Shown: positions 1-11,098 of the stretch, piece after piece
How the letters are laid out: each line of letters opens with the position of its first letter
How positions within the stretch are numbered: position 1 is the first letter of the stretch
Source: Centrapalus pauciflorus
Taxonomy: Eukaryota; Streptophyta; Magnoliopsida; Asterales; Asteraceae
Length of the DNA stretch: 64,000 nucleotides
Direction of reading: 5' to 3'
Assembly (NCBI GenBank): GCA_020465985.1
Contig: JAANYP010000734.1
Coordinates: forward strand, 17,619-81,618
Made by a program: the position numbers and the translations under genes
Notes under the pieces: model-generated
Seen by the model: the letters and a program-made list of their open reading frames with translations, nothing else
The model's database searches: none
What the model was told of the DNA's origin: nothing

Positions 1-1649
1 GGCTGGTAATCCCTCAGAGGCGCTGGCTTTGGCTTTGATGACTTAGCGACCGGTGGTGGCGTCTCCTTCTCCACTGAATCAGCTGTAGGTGTTTCCGTTT
101 GGCTAGGTCTCTCCGTGTTATCCTCGTCATCTGAAGTCCAATCCTGCACAATAACAGAGTTGTCAGAATGTGATGTATCCATAACTCCGACTACCTTACC
201 TGAGCGAGTGGTAATCGCCTTAACATGCTCATTGTGATTCTGATTCACGTTGGGGTTCTTTTGGGTATTGCTTGGTAGTGACCCACTTTGACGTCCTGAT
301 ACGACCTCAGCTAATCTACCAAAGTCGCGCTCAATATTCTGGATCGATGCTTGCTGATTCCTTTGAACTTGCTCGTTATTCACTTGATTCTGTTGCACAG
401 TCAGCATAAAACTCTTCAATATATCTTCTATGTTGCTGCTTGTTCCAGTTGCTGGCTGAGTGATCTGTACCGGAGGCTGAGGATTCGGGTTGGTGTTTCC
501 CTGGTTAAAGCGATAGAACCCCGGTGGGTTCTGTCTTTGGAAATTTCCTCGGTTGTTTCCCTGGTAATTTGAATTATTCCCCTGGTAGTTATTTCCCTGG
601 TAATTTGAATTATTCCCCTGGTAGTTATTTCCCGGCCTCTGGTTCATGAAGTTAACGCTCTGTGTCTGGATCATCGGCCGATCCTCGCAGTCTTTCGTCA
701 GGTGAGATCCTCCACAAGTTTCACACCCTACCTGCATAGCGTGAATACTTTGGATCAGCTTATCAACTTTACGCTCCAATGACTTTTGACTGTTAGCAAT
801 CGATGCTACAGTATCACTACCCCCGTCATCCTCTATTGCAGCTATCGTCTTTCTGCCCGATTTCTTCTCAACACTCCATCCCTGCTTAACTAAAGATATG
901 TCTTCTAAAAGCTTAAAGGCTTCCCTCGGAGTCTTATATTGAAAGATACCGCCGCAGGCTGAGTCGATTCGCTCTTTAACCTCTTCATCCATACCCCTGT
1001 AGAAAGTCTCGACCTGCTTTCTCTTATTAAGCTCGTGATTTGGACATTCGCGTAACATCTTCTTGAATCGTGTCCATGAATCAACAAAAGATTCCCCAAC
1101 TTTCTAGGAAAAGTTTGAAATTTCAGCTATCATTCTTTCTTCCTTAGCCGGAGGGAAAAAGTGGTTAATGAACAAGTTGTTCATGTCTGCCCAGGTCGTG
1201 ATAGAGTCTGGCTCTAAAGATTCTAACCACTCTTGAGCTTCCCCAATAAGGGTGAACGGGAAAACTCTAAGTCTCGCGGCATCGGAATTAGCTCTGAATA
1301 AGTCACAGATGGAGAGGAATGACTGAATGTGTCGGTTAGGATCATGCTTTAACCTCCCATCAAAATTCAATTCCCGAGCCATGCTGACGAACTGCCCTTT
1401 GATTTCGAATCTTTCCTCATTGGCAACAACAGGGACTCGGATAGCAGACTGTGGAGCTGGTGGTGCACTCTCGCGGGCTGTCCACATCGGGGTATCATCT
1501 TCATTAGCCATTGGTTCCTGCTCAGATTCAGACTCCAAGTGAGGATCTTCCGTGATTGCTGGTGGTTGACGTTGACGAAGTCGACGGTGGAATTCTCGTT
1601 CAGGCTCTTGAAACGGTTCTAAGAGTTGAGACGATGATCTACGGGTCAT
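1..1649 (-). pseudogene. gag: Athila-type gag (gag-pol N-terminal part) with one nonsense codon
   Basis: The frame opens at 1649 (MTRRSSSQLLEPF...) and stays open to the window edge except for one TAG at 1104-1106. After that stop the same frame continues KVGESFVDSWTRFKKML..., so this is one gag broken by a single nonsense change. Visible parts in order: acidic, Q/P-rich N terminus; retrotransposon gag (capsid-like) domain, about residues 85-260, with the FPFTLIGEAQEWLESL and WTRFKKML segments; one zinc knuckle C-x2-C-x3-H-x4-C (CETCGGSHLTKDC, + strand 693-731); an N/Q/G-rich repeat tract; and a K/P-rich linker toward protease. In the cell it would form the particle and bind genomic RNA. The start was chosen as the first ATG after the leader. 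Confidence 0.85.
557..628 (-). repeat. 36-bp tandem repeat x2 inside Athila gag
   Basis: Two identical 36-bp units (557-592 and 593-628) encode two copies of the 12-residue motif YQGNNSNYQGNN just after the zinc knuckle. The length keeps the gag frame. It is probably a replication-slippage product in a low-complexity linker. Confidence 0.85.
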
Positions 1650-1855
1650 GCACTAACTAAACTAAGGAAAAGTAGAATTATAGAACTAATTAAATAAAAT
1701 AAAATAAATCTAAGAAAACTAAATAACCTATAAAGAAAATAAAATAAACTTAATGAGTAAAATAAAACTAAAAACTAAACTAAAAAAATTTAAAAATAAA
1801 ATTAAGATTAAAAAGAAAATGCTAGAAGAATTCTAAGTAGTAAAATTGGAAACCG
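1650..1855 (-). other. Athila leader between PBS and gag
   Basis: A/T-rich 5' leader with many short AAAATAAA-type runs and no ORF. It lies between the PBS and the gag start, as expected for the untranslated leader of the genomic RNA. Confidence 0.6.
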
Positions 1856-1873
1856 TCCCCGGCAACGGCGCCA
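1856..1873 (-). promoter_or_regulatory. Primer binding site for tRNA-Asp
   Basis: The + strand reads TCCCCGGCAACGGCGCCA, the recalled 3' end of plant tRNA-Asp(GTC) including CCA. On the element's own strand this is the complement, placed directly after the LTR, where reverse transcription is primed. It is 18 bp with no mismatch to the recalled tRNA end. Confidence 0.85.
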
Positions 1874-1879
1874 AAAACT

Positions 1880-3393
1880 TGATACGGAAATATCAGTCTT
1901 AAATTTATAAACTCTAATCTGACCAAATCGACCGATAAACTCTCAGGCAAGTGTACCCGATCGTATAGCAATAAACTGGTAAGACCAGGATCGTCTCCAC
2001 AGGGAACAGAAAATGCAATTTATACTAACTAAAATTACTCTAGCAAAAATAAAGTGGACAAAATGCAAACGAGTAAAAAGGGGGGTTGTTTTTAGATTTT
2101 TGGATACCGTTGACACGACAAAGTAAACAAAATGACAATTAATAGTAAATAACGAAAAAAGAATTAAACGACTACGAAATAACAAACTATGAGAATAGAA
2201 TCAAATAACTAAAATGTATTTATCATTGAATCACTCCCCCTAGATTTGGTTCGTTAAAAAGTGCAATTGATTGATAGAGTTTCTAAGAAATTTCGAGCTA
2301 ACATAGACCATCAACCCTACTAATCCGATTATAACCTAATCTATTCAAAACACGCTAACTTTCGTTATTGGTGAATTGAACTCAAACTTTTATCTGGGTT
2401 ATTAGAGAAGCAGTTTCAACTATCATAACTTCAGAATAATTGATTACCCTAACCGCATGCAACCGTCATAATTTCAGAACAAGCAAACGATAAGATAAAA
2501 CTAATTACACGTGCAAGTCATAATTTCAGAACATGACACAATGTAATAGTAAACTACTCAATAATTATTAAGATAAATAATTCAAGGTTCACGACTAGGC
2601 ATAAACAAAACTCAATCAATAATAAAAACTAAACCTAAATCTAGGGTTCGTTCATCAATGACAAATACAATAAACTTAGCCCATAATTAAATTAATACCT
2701 AACAATAATAAATAACAAATAAAACAACTAAACATAATAAAAAAAACCAAAGTAAGATTGGTTATTTATTTTCTGCTAGGCACAAACCCACAAAGAAAAA
2801 AATAAATAAATGGAATAACACAAGTTAAGTTGTTACCTGTTCTACGCACAAAACTAAACAAAAAGAGAAACAATGATTGTTGTCTTGATTTTTTTTTCCG
2901 TCCAACAGCAGAAGAAAGGAAAAAAAGAAACAATATAAAATTCAAGCAAATTGTTGTGTTTGCTTTACACCACCCACAGCAAAAGAAATAACCTTGAAAA
3001 TTGTTGTTCCAATTTGCGCCGCCAGTACCGAAGACAAAAGAAACAATAAAAAAATAAATTCAATCTTTAATGTTTTCTCCCCTCCTCTTTTCGTCTCCTC
3101 TTGCCGCCGCCACAGAAAAAAAAATAAGAAACCAAAGACAATCCCCTCCTCCTCTCCTTTACGCCTTTTTAAAAAAAATCCCAATAAATCTTTCCAAAAC
3201 CCTAAATTATTTTATGGATTTTGGGCCCGTCGGGTATTGGACTTGGAGAGGCTTAAATCTTGAACTTTATTTGGACCCGCTTGCATGCTCTCATATTTTT
3301 CACTTTAAGCCCACATAATCATCTTATTTTCTTGTATTGTACCCAATTAAACCTGCAAATAAAAAATGACAAGAAAATGAACTTTTAGCATCA
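1880..3393 (-). repeat. Athila 5' LTR
   Basis: About 1.51 kb bounded by TGATAC at 1880 (reads ...GTATCA at the LTR's 3' end) and GCATCA ending at 3393 (reads TGATGC at its 5' end), next to the PBS. The inner end is certain from the PBS. The outer end is inferred from the TG...CA rule and the change to copia sequence. ORFs inside (for example around 2942-3318) are low-complexity and I regard them as non-coding. Confidence 0.7.
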
Positions 3394-3450
3394 ACCTTAT
3401 AAGTTTAAACACATAAAAAGAATGATATTGTTGATTAATTATATGAATAA

Positions 3451-3693
3451 ATGAGACAATATCAGATAGATAACCAGTCTACTATTGCTATAACCAATAA
3501 TCCAGTTAAACACAGTAAAACCAAGCACATAGACATAAGACATCATTTTATACGTGATTGTGCTGAAAAGAATTTAACAAAGCTGGTAAAAGTGGCAACG
3601 GAAGATAATAATGCTGATCTATTTACTAAAGCTTTTGATAAGTCACGTTTTGAGTTGTTAGTTCAACTGAATGGCATGCGAAATCCAGAGTAA
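3451..3693 (+). pseudogene. pol: Copia RNase H C-terminal fragment
   Basis: An 80-residue ORF contains IDNQSTIAITNNPVKHSKTK, followed by HIDIRHHFIRD and ADLFTKAF, the end of copia RNase H seen in full in the other copies here (compare AIAISNNPVFHSRTKHIEVR on the minus strand near 47600). It ends in a natural stop at the place where copia pol normally ends. The catalytic half is missing, lost to the left of 3394. It is diverged from the D/E/F family, so this is another copia family. Confidence 0.8.
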
Positions 3694-5064
3694 CTTGACC
3701 TTAGTAGAGTTCCTTTCTTTTTATAGTAATTTTAGTAGCTAAGTAGAATATCTTTCCTTTTATAGTAACTTAGTAGGTTATTTTATTAGCATTATTCTTA
3801 TTTATGAAAAACAAAAGAAAAAAGAGAGAAAACCATAAAAAGCTCAAAAAAAGAGAATATTAGAAAATTGAGTTAAGTCTTAGATACATAGGTTCAAAGT
3901 GACGAAAATTAGCACAGTCGATACAATCTCTAAGTGTTAAGCTTTCGCACACAATGTACCTTAAACTCTAAGTGATACACATTTTCTAGTTTGATGTGTT
4001 GGTAGGCATAATACACAAAGGGAATCTCAAAAGCTAATAAAATATTCAAGAAAAAGTCTTATATGTAACTAACTTAGATGTATGACCAAAGGGTCTTAAT
4101 TTTTATGTTAGAGACATACAAAAAATGATTCTAAATGAGGTATGCAAATTTTCTGGGGGATGTATAGCCACATCAGATACATCTTAAAGAACAGAAAAGA
4201 ATAGAAAAATCATGATAGTGAATTGAGAGTCAAAACAAGTAACTTTTTTGTACGTAAGTACAGACCTGTTGCCTCTGGTTTGACTCGAGTTAGCAAGATA
4301 AGTCGCTTTGTATGTAAATACAGACCTGTCACCGCTGTCTTGTTAGCTTTAAAATAAACTTTAAGACAAACTAAGACACTCTGTTGTATGTAAATACAGA
4401 ACTGTGTCCGACGTTTGCCTTTTAAAGAAAATTTGCAATACCGAAAAGTTATGATCATTGTGTGTATGCCTTGATCATAAAAGTATGTCTTAGTATGAGA
4501 CACGTAAGGTAGTTTCTTGATAAATAAAAAGGCCAAGGGATATTCCAAAGTGTAACATGTTTAAAGGGAAAATAATACCAACAATCGCCTAGAAATGTGT
4601 GTCACGACAAACAATCAAGGAATCAAAAATTCCTAAGTGTGAGAGTAAGAAACTGAAAGTGCGTATTTGACATCGCTATTTGATTAAACCTTTCTTTGAC
4701 TTTCTCGCCAAATATATTCTGTTAGTATAGGATATAAATTTTAAAATTATTTTTGAGTAGTTTAAGTTTAAATTTTATTCAAAATTATATTTTATTTTAT
4801 TTTTCTTTTTTAGGAAAAAGGTCAAAGTTACTAAGGATGCATTTTTAGTTGAATAAACAAACATTGCATGAAAATCTATTGCTTAGTGTGAATAATTTTG
4901 CAAAGTTTGTTCCGTTACACGAAAAAGTTGAAATAGTTGAAAAAGTTGAATTTTATTCAAGGATTTTCAAAATTTTCAATTATGTTTGAATTTAAGACAA
5001 ACTCGGATTAACATTCGAATCAGTCAGAAAATTCGAGCTTACAAGCAAGTTCGAAGGTTGTTAG
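3694..5064 (+). other. Non-coding spacer between copia pol and accessory gene
   Basis: A purine-rich stretch (3800-3860, AAAAGAAAAAAGAGAG-like) is followed by A/T-rich sequence with no ORF that looks coding. It contains a three-copy motif at 4248-4405 (listed separately). A TGTTAGTATAGG string at 4718 could pass for an LTR start, but no matching end, PPT or PBS supports it. Confidence 0.5.
4248..4405 (+). repeat. Three-copy motif around GTAAATACAGACCTG
   Basis: Near-identical 22-bp motifs occur at 4248-4269, 4308-4329 and 4384-4405 (core GTATGTAAATACAGACCTG, 1-3 differences each), spaced 60 and 76 bp apart. They lie in the spacer between pol and the accessory gene. Confidence 0.7.
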
Positions 5065-5073
5065 TATATATAG
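5065..5073 (+). promoter_or_regulatory. Possible TATA box of accessory gene
   Basis: TATATATAG lies about 650 bp upstream of the accessory ORF start. A donor-like TTTAGGTATAAA at about 5227 and a good 3' splice site (T-rich tract ending TTTTATGTGCAG at 5719) stand between it and the ATG at 5722, so a spliced leader is plausible. This is inference from sequence only. Confidence 0.35.
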
Positions 5074-5721
5074 GTCAACAGTGACTCATTTACGTCACCT
5101 ACCTTCGATTCTAGTCATTCGAACTTGCCCACTGCGATTTCGAACTTATTCATTTGAGTTTACCGTTTTCGAATTTTCTACTCTTTCTCGAAGTTTTGTC
5201 TATTTGTGTTCGAATCTATCAACAACTTTAGGTATAAACATCAGTATTATACAAAGTTTAGGTAGTTTAGGACTTAATTATAGCAAAAAATCGATGATTT
5301 TTGAAGTTTTTGGGGTTTAAACTTTGTGACTCAAAATCACAAGTTTTAACCGGTGAAACTACAAATAAATTGCATATATCTTCGATTAGAACCTAATAGG
5401 ACTAGTTAATATTGTTTTCTAAGTCTAATGGGGTTAAAATCATGGATTTGTGTTCGAAAGTGACCGACTTCGAACATGTTCATCATGTTCGAACTTGTCA
5501 GGAAATTCGAATTTGTCAACAAACTCGAATTCAATCAAATTCGAACATGTCCTGCGAATCTATTATTAAATTCGAAATGTTTGCATAATTTTAAATTCAA
5601 ACTTGTAGATATTCGAGTGTTGGATTTTGGACTTACGTAAGTTCAAAATAAAACAAATTCGAAATTAAACAAGTTTCATTTTTATCTTTCAATAATTTTG
5701 GTTATTGTTTTATGTGCAGAT
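5074..5721 (+). other. Accessory gene leader rich in TTCGAAC/TTCGAA words
   Basis: No coding content. It contains many TTCGAAC, TTCGAAT and CTCGAAT words, especially 5090-5210 and 5450-5640, and ends in a polypyrimidine-plus-CAG site just before the ATG. Confidence 0.45.
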
Positions 5722-8627
5722 ATGGGTGAAAGGGCGTTCTTCCAGAAGCATAATATGGTAATGTCTCCAGACAGAGAGCTTCCCGAGGCATTTAGACAAA
5801 TGGTAGAGTTTTTGGCACATTCTAGGGTGTCGTATGCACTATCCCATAATGTGCAGATTATATTACCGTATGTAAGGCAATTTTGGGAGCACTTACAAGT
5901 TGACTGTACGGTGATGCCGACAGTTTTGAGGACAAGAGTTGGCGGGCAGCCAATAGTTTTCTCCGCGGATATGCTGCGTCAAAATTTGCAGCTAGGTTCT
6001 ATAGAACAAGAGGCAGGGCCCATTGATTTCACTGTAAATGTAAGGCAAGTGGCCTTCTTGCGCATGGGATATGCCCTGGACATAACAAAAGCGTCGTTCA
6101 TGAAGAGTGGTTTAATAGGGCAGTGGAGGTATTTAGCACAAGTGATAATGGTGTGCTTTGCACCGAAAAAGGCGGGATTCGATTACATTGTCTCAAAGAT
6201 GCAGTCGGCTATGATTGCCTTGGTTTATAACAAGAGTTTTAGCTATTCAGAGATGTTATTTGCGGAGTTTGTGCACCAGATCACAGCTCCAGCGCGAGAA
6301 AGATTTTTGATGTATCCGCGCTTTGTGGTGATGCTGATCCGTCATTTTTTTTTTGCCAAATCTGCCACAGCTTACAGATCTTCAAAGTGTGGCAGTTGTA
6401 GATAAAAGAATATTCGCTGACTGCCAGTCGCACAATGCCCGCAGGGCCTCAGCCGCAGCCACTGCAGCAATAGCCACAACAACAGCAACGACCTCAACCG
6501 CAACCTCGCAGGAGGCAGAGAGCTCAGGAAAGACCAATTCAGGCTTCGAGGCCAATCTCAAGCAGAATTCAAGAAACAACGGCAGTAGGTCCATCGTCAG
6601 ACGCTGCGGGCCCGTCAGGTTTGGCCCCAGAAGTTGATCCTAGAGTAGAGACTCTAGAGGAAATATGGGCTCATGGTACTCAGGCACAGCAAGATATTGT
6701 CGCTGAGCTAATTGATAACATCTTGGAGCCTCCAGCTGATTTCAATGATATTTTGAGAGATGTTGATGAATGTCAGCAATCCGATGAAGAGAATATGGAC
6801 ATTGAGGTCCCGATGGCAGGAAGTGCAGAAAGAGAGATTGAGGTCGAGGGTCAAGTTATGACCACCTTAGAGTCTGAGTCTGCATCTGATGAAGTTGAAG
6901 AAGTAGAAGCAGCAGAAGTAGAAGTCGAGCGTGTTGATCCATCTGTCCGCATAGGCAGATATGGTTCAAGAATTGGGGTCAGTACGAGAGAAGAAGATAC
7001 AAGAGCTGCTAGAGCCTCAGATGATGATTCTGATTTTGAAGCAGAAGATCCTACTCCTCTCGTTCCTAGGCATAGGGCGAAGAGACATCATTTTATGCAG
7101 GGAGCTTCATCCACCTCTGCTCCAGAGCCTGAAATTCCAGCTGTTCTGCCATCCATCACGCCATCACCAATCACATCCATTCCATCTACATCATCCACAT
7201 TCACTGAGAATCAGCGATTTACAGAGCTGAGGAGCAAAGTGGATTTCCAATCAATCCAAATCTTTCAGCTATCCACAGCATTCAAAGAACTTCAAGCGCA
7301 TAACGCCAGACTTGATCAGGAGAACACTGAACTGAAAACAATTGTTGCTGATCAAGCTTCTGAGATTAAATCAATGAAGTCCCTCCTGGAGCAGTTAATG
7401 AAAAATCTTCAAGCTCAGGGGGAGACTAGCTACAAAGAAGCTGAAGTGATAAGAAGAGGTGATGATGACGGCAATGATCCCGAGGCTGAAAAAGAAAGTG
7501 AGCTAGCAGATTTTCCAACTGCTCAGCGTACAACATTTCAGGGGGAGCCAAGTCAATCTGCAGTAGAAGAAAGGGTTGAAGGTGAAGCTTCTAAGACCAT
7601 GGAGAGCGAGATGATAGATGCTCTGATTGATATAGAAGAAGAAGAAATAGTGTTTGATTTTGAGGATGATGTTGAAGAATTGGAAGAAGGGGAATTTATT
7701 CCAGAAGATATAGTTGATTGGAAATCTGATGACGAGGTCATGGAAGATGAAGATGACAACGTTGATAAAGTAATCATTCATTCACAACCTATCACAGAAC
7801 TATATGTGCATAACGAGCAAAATGTAATAGACATAGATGAGAGTAAGTTGGCCTCTGTGGAAGATTCAGAACTGGAGGAAGCTGATAAAGAACCAACCAG
7901 AGCTGAATTGTTAAATCTGTGGTTCCGTAAGGAAGAGAAGAAATCAGATCCAAAGATGAAAAAGAAGATGAAAGTGCCAGGATCTGAAAATCTCTCTGGT
8001 GGAATTCTTAGCTGGTTCTTCGACAGACAACTGCAGTTATTTATACTAAAAAGAAGAGATGGACTTCAATACCTAAGGCGAATGCTCAAAGTGTTTAACA
8101 CACTGCCAAAAGTAGAAGTGAAGGAGTTAGCCTGGAAAGAATTGATCAATATTGGAGAGGACCCTTATGCTGAAGTTATTGCAAAGATAATCAGAAAAGA
8201 GGGCAGATCTGGAAAGTTCGAAAGACTCAAGCTGAGGTCAGGCAAAAGAGTTGAGGATGAGTCAAGAATGGATCCTCACACGGGAAGACCATGGGCTGAA
8301 ATGGTTTACAAGCCTGTCAAATGCTTGAAAAAGGTGTCGTTAAAGTCTATGCCATAAGACATTCTTGGAAATATGAAATGGTGGTATATAGACAATGATA
8401 CAGCTGAAGCAGTAATGGATGATATAGAAGACAAAGTTATTTTGAGAGCATATGATCCGCTGCACCTGATAAACCTATCTAAGGATGACCTACGAAAGCT
8501 ACACGATCAGCCTATCTTCTTTCATGAAGGCTGGAGATATGAGGCTAGGAAATTCCAAAAGATAGTTAGAGTATGTATCGATATAGGATTGTATGCAGAA
8601 AGTAACTTATATAGTTCGAGTACTTAG
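5722..8627 (+). pseudogene. Copia accessory ORF (plant transposon-protein domain, coiled coil), broken
   Basis: About 968 codons. I start at ATG 5722 (MGERAFFQKHNM), after the acceptor-like site. Part 1 (to about 6345) is a helical domain with FWEHLQVD, GQWRYLAQVIM and FLMYPRFVVMLI. It matches the N-terminal part of the E and F accessory proteins and the domain often annotated as putative plant transposon protein (recalled, not searched). A poly-T run at 6344-6355 shifts the frame. A Q/P-rich linker follows with an in-frame TAG near 6469. Then come an acidic region, a predicted coiled coil (about 7210-7420), more acidic sequence, and a basic C-terminal domain. A TAA at 8355-8357 interrupts the same frame, which continues MKWWYIDNDTAEAV to 8627. 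The function of the family is unknown. It lies between pol and the PPT. Confidence 0.7.
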
Positions 8628-8656
8628 GCAAAATATTAATAGTTAGAAGCTATCGT

Positions 8657-8668
8657 CAAGGGGGAGTC
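8657..8668 (+). other. Polypurine tract of copia 3' LTR
   Basis: CAAGGGGGAGTC directly precedes TGTTAGTAC at 8669, the standard PPT position for plus-strand priming. Confidence 0.75.
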
Positions 8669-9205
8669 TGTTAGTACATCCTGTGTGACGATAGCAGTCT
8701 AAGTATTGATAGTATTTTGTATAAGCCAATTTACTTGCTATTGAATATTAACAAGTGTTGGATATATGTTTGATTATGTATGTTTGATATTAATTGTATA
8801 TATGTTTGAACTTGGTGTAATGTATTACAATAAGTTCAAACATAAGTTCAAAGATAAGTTCAAACATAAGTTTGAAGGCTAATGTTCGAATTTGTCTACA
8901 GGACAAGTTCGAAAAGGCCTTGGGCCAAGTTCGAACTTGTCCTGGACAAAGTCAAACCGGGTGTTATAATTAAGGGTTAATTCGATTAATTATGTGACTT
9001 TTGCAGAATTTCAGAGTGTTTAAGCAAAAGGGCGATCTCGAACTTGCTAGCATTGAGAGAGTTTCGTTTGGAGAGAATCATAGTGTTGGGACGTTCAGTT
9101 GTTCGTCTATCACTGTGTTAGTCTCCGTGTTTCGGTGTGTGTGGTCTATCCGTCAAGCCACTAACAAGGATTCCGCACTCGTTGGAAGGTGTCACGTCAA
9201 GATAT
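8669..9205 (+). repeat. Copia 3' LTR (right end uncertain)
   Basis: Starts TGTTAGTACATCC after the PPT. It contains TTCGAA words at 8880-8940. No partner LTR is in the window, so the true end cannot be fixed. Gypsy pol homology begins at about 9215, and whether the LTR is complete or cut there is unknown. Confidence 0.5.
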
Positions 9206-9214
9206 GATCTGTAG

Positions 9215-11065
9215 AGAGGCGACCTTACATCGTTGTATATTGTGATGCGTCCGGTACTGGCTTGGGCTGTGTATTGATGCAACGAGGCAAAGTGATAGTG
9301 TATGTGTCGCGTCAGCTGAAGACATACGAGGAGAACCATACCGTACATGATCACGAGTTGGACGCCATTGTGTTTGCACTGAAGATCTGGCGTCATTATT
9401 TGTATGGGTCTTGGTTTGCGGTGTATACAGATCATCAGAGTCTTCAATACCTGTTCAGTCAGAAATAGTTGAATATGAGACAGCGACGCATTTTAGAGCT
9501 ACTGAAAGATTATGATTATGAGATTCAGTACCACCCGGGTAGGGCGAATGTTGTGACAGATGCGTTGAGCCGCAAGGCGTGTGGCCAGACTGTGATTTCC
9601 CGAGCGGCGAGACTTGAGATTACATCGACCCTGATAGAGAGTTTGAGATCGGCGCAGCTAGAGGGTCTGCGAGCACAGAATGTGAAGAGAGAGCGGCTTA
9701 CTGGGCAGCTTGAGACTCTGAAGAGATAGTAGAGGGTTGTTCACGTTCCATGACTGAGTATGGGTTCCGAGAGTTGGGAATCTTCGCCAGCTAATACTAG
9801 ATGAGTCGCATCGCTCGAGACTGTCTATCCAGTCCGGGAGCACCAAGATGTATAGAGATCTGTGTGAATTCTATTGGTGGCCTGGAATGAAAAGAGATGT
9901 GGGTCGTATGTCGAAGAATGTATAACTTGTTTGCATGTGAAAGCTGAGCATCAAAAGCCTCACGCTCACCTTCAGCCTTTAAAGATCCTCGACTGGAAGT
10001 GGTATCATATCACGATGGATTTTATCGTTAGACTTCCACACACGGTTAGAGGGTACGAGATGATCTTGGTGATTGTGGACAGACTGACAAAGAGTTCTCA
10101 TTTTCTGGAAGTTCGCAGCACCATTACGATGGATTAGTTAGCACGGCTGTATATTAATGAGGTGGTTTCGAGGCATAGGATTCCGAAATTGATTACATCT
10201 GACAGGGATACTCAGTTTACTTCGAGATTCTGGCAGAGCATTCAGCGCGAATTGGGCACCCGTGTGCAGTGGAGTACGGTGTATAGACCTCAGATAGACT
10301 GGCAGACCGAGCTTACGAATCAGACTCTCGAGGATATGTTGCGACCTTGCGCGATTGACTTCAGTGGTAGTTGGGACGTTCATTTACCATTAGTGGAATT
10401 TGGGTATAATAACAGCTATCACACCACCATCAAAATGGCTCCGTTTGAGGCGTTATATGGGCGTAAGTGTTTAATCCCTGTGTGTTGGGTGAGGTCAGTG
10501 AGCGACCTATTAGCGGGCCTGAGTTGTTACAAGAGACGAGTGATAAAGTGGACAGTGATTCGCGAACATATGAGAGTGGCGCAGAGCCGGCAAAAGAGTT
10601 ATGTCGATCGTCATCTAACGAGCTTGAGTTTCGAGTCGGGGACCGTGTTATGGTGAAAGTATCACCGTGAAAGGGAGTTATTAGATTCAGACACAGAGGT
10701 AAGCTGAGCCCGCGGTATATCGAACCGTTCGAGATCATAGCCAAGGTCCGGGATCAGGCGTACAGATTGAGACTACCTCCAGAGTTGGCCGGCGTGCATG
10801 ACACGTTCCATGTGAGTCATCTCAGAAAGTGTCTGGCAAAAGATGATCAGTATGTGCCGTTGTCTGAAATCTTCGTCGACAATCAGCTGAGGTACATTGA
10901 GCAGCCCGAGGCCATTACCGACCGCAAAGTGAAGAAGCTGAGGAATAAAGAGATTGTGTAAATACTCGTTCATTAGAGGCATCATAAGGGTACAAGCGCC
11001 ACCTGGGAGCCCGAGTCAGAGATAAGGAGCCGGTATCCGCAGCTATTTCAGACTCCGAGTTAGAT
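9215..11065 (+). pseudogene. pol: Gypsy pol remnant: RNase H, integrase, chromodomain
   Basis: Starts in RNase H (RPYIVVYCDASGTGLGCVLMQ, 9225-9285; then YTDHQSLQYLFSQ and YHPGRANVVTDALSRKA). The integrase follows: zinc-finger remnant CITCLHVKAEHQ, core ITMDFIVRLP, VDRLTKSSHF, then TSDRDTQFTSRFWQ. The region of the third catalytic residue is altered (PQIDWQTEL). It ends with a chromodomain-like tail (KVKKLRNKEIV... then TWEPESEIRSRYPQLF). Stops at 9466-9468 and 10135-10137 and several frameshifts (around 9730, 10480-10670 and 10960) make it dead. Similar order in the intact-length copy at 23662-28208 supports the reading. Confidence 0.85.
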
Positions 11066-11084
11066 TCCGGGACGGAATCTTATT

Positions 11085-11097
11085 AAGAGGGGAGGAT
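11085..11097 (+). other. Polypurine tract of gypsy 3' LTR
   Basis: AAGAGGGGAGGAT sits directly before the LTR start TGTAACATCCC at 11099. Confidence 0.75.
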
Positions 11098-11098
11098 T

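Larger units (their letters stand above)
1..3393 (-). mobile_element. Athila-type Ty3/gypsy retrotransposon, 5' part (runs off window start)
   Basis: Read on the minus strand, the order is LTR (3393-1880), tRNA-Asp primer binding site (1873-1856), a leader of about 200 bp, then a gag reading frame from 1649 down past position 1. The tRNA-Asp PBS, the CETCGGSHLTKDC zinc knuckle and the LTR phrase around 1975-2005 (accaggatcgtctccacagg) are typical of the Athila/Tat branch of plant gypsy elements. The other LTR and most of pol lie outside the window, so the target duplication cannot be checked. The outer LTR end abuts copia-derived sequence, so this element probably inserted into the copia element to its right. 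Confidence 0.85.
3394..9205 (+). mobile_element. Left-truncated Ty1/copia (SIRE-like) element with accessory ORF
   Basis: Order on the plus strand: C-terminal copia RNase H (3451-3693), about 2 kb non-coding spacer, long accessory ORF (5722-8627), polypurine tract (8657-8668), start of the 3' LTR (8669). A large accessory ORF between pol and the 3' LTR is characteristic of SIRE/Maximus-like copia elements. Everything upstream of RNase H is missing, replaced by the Athila LTR at 3393. The right limit is approximate: gypsy homology begins near 9215. Confidence 0.7.

Noticed and set aside
1856..1873. tRNA-Asp-like sequence as a tRNA gene
   Set aside because: Only the last 18 bases of the tRNA including CCA are present, next to an LTR. 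Nuclear tRNA genes do not encode CCA, so this is a primer binding site.
4718..4730. TGTTAGTATAGG as an LTR start
   Set aside because: No polypurine tract before it and no partner LTR or PBS. The similar start at 8669 does have a PPT, but the following sequences do not align.
6621..8357. Long acidic ORF as a host nuclear protein
   Set aside because: It is continuous with the accessory ORF started at 5722 and lies directly before a PPT and LTR.
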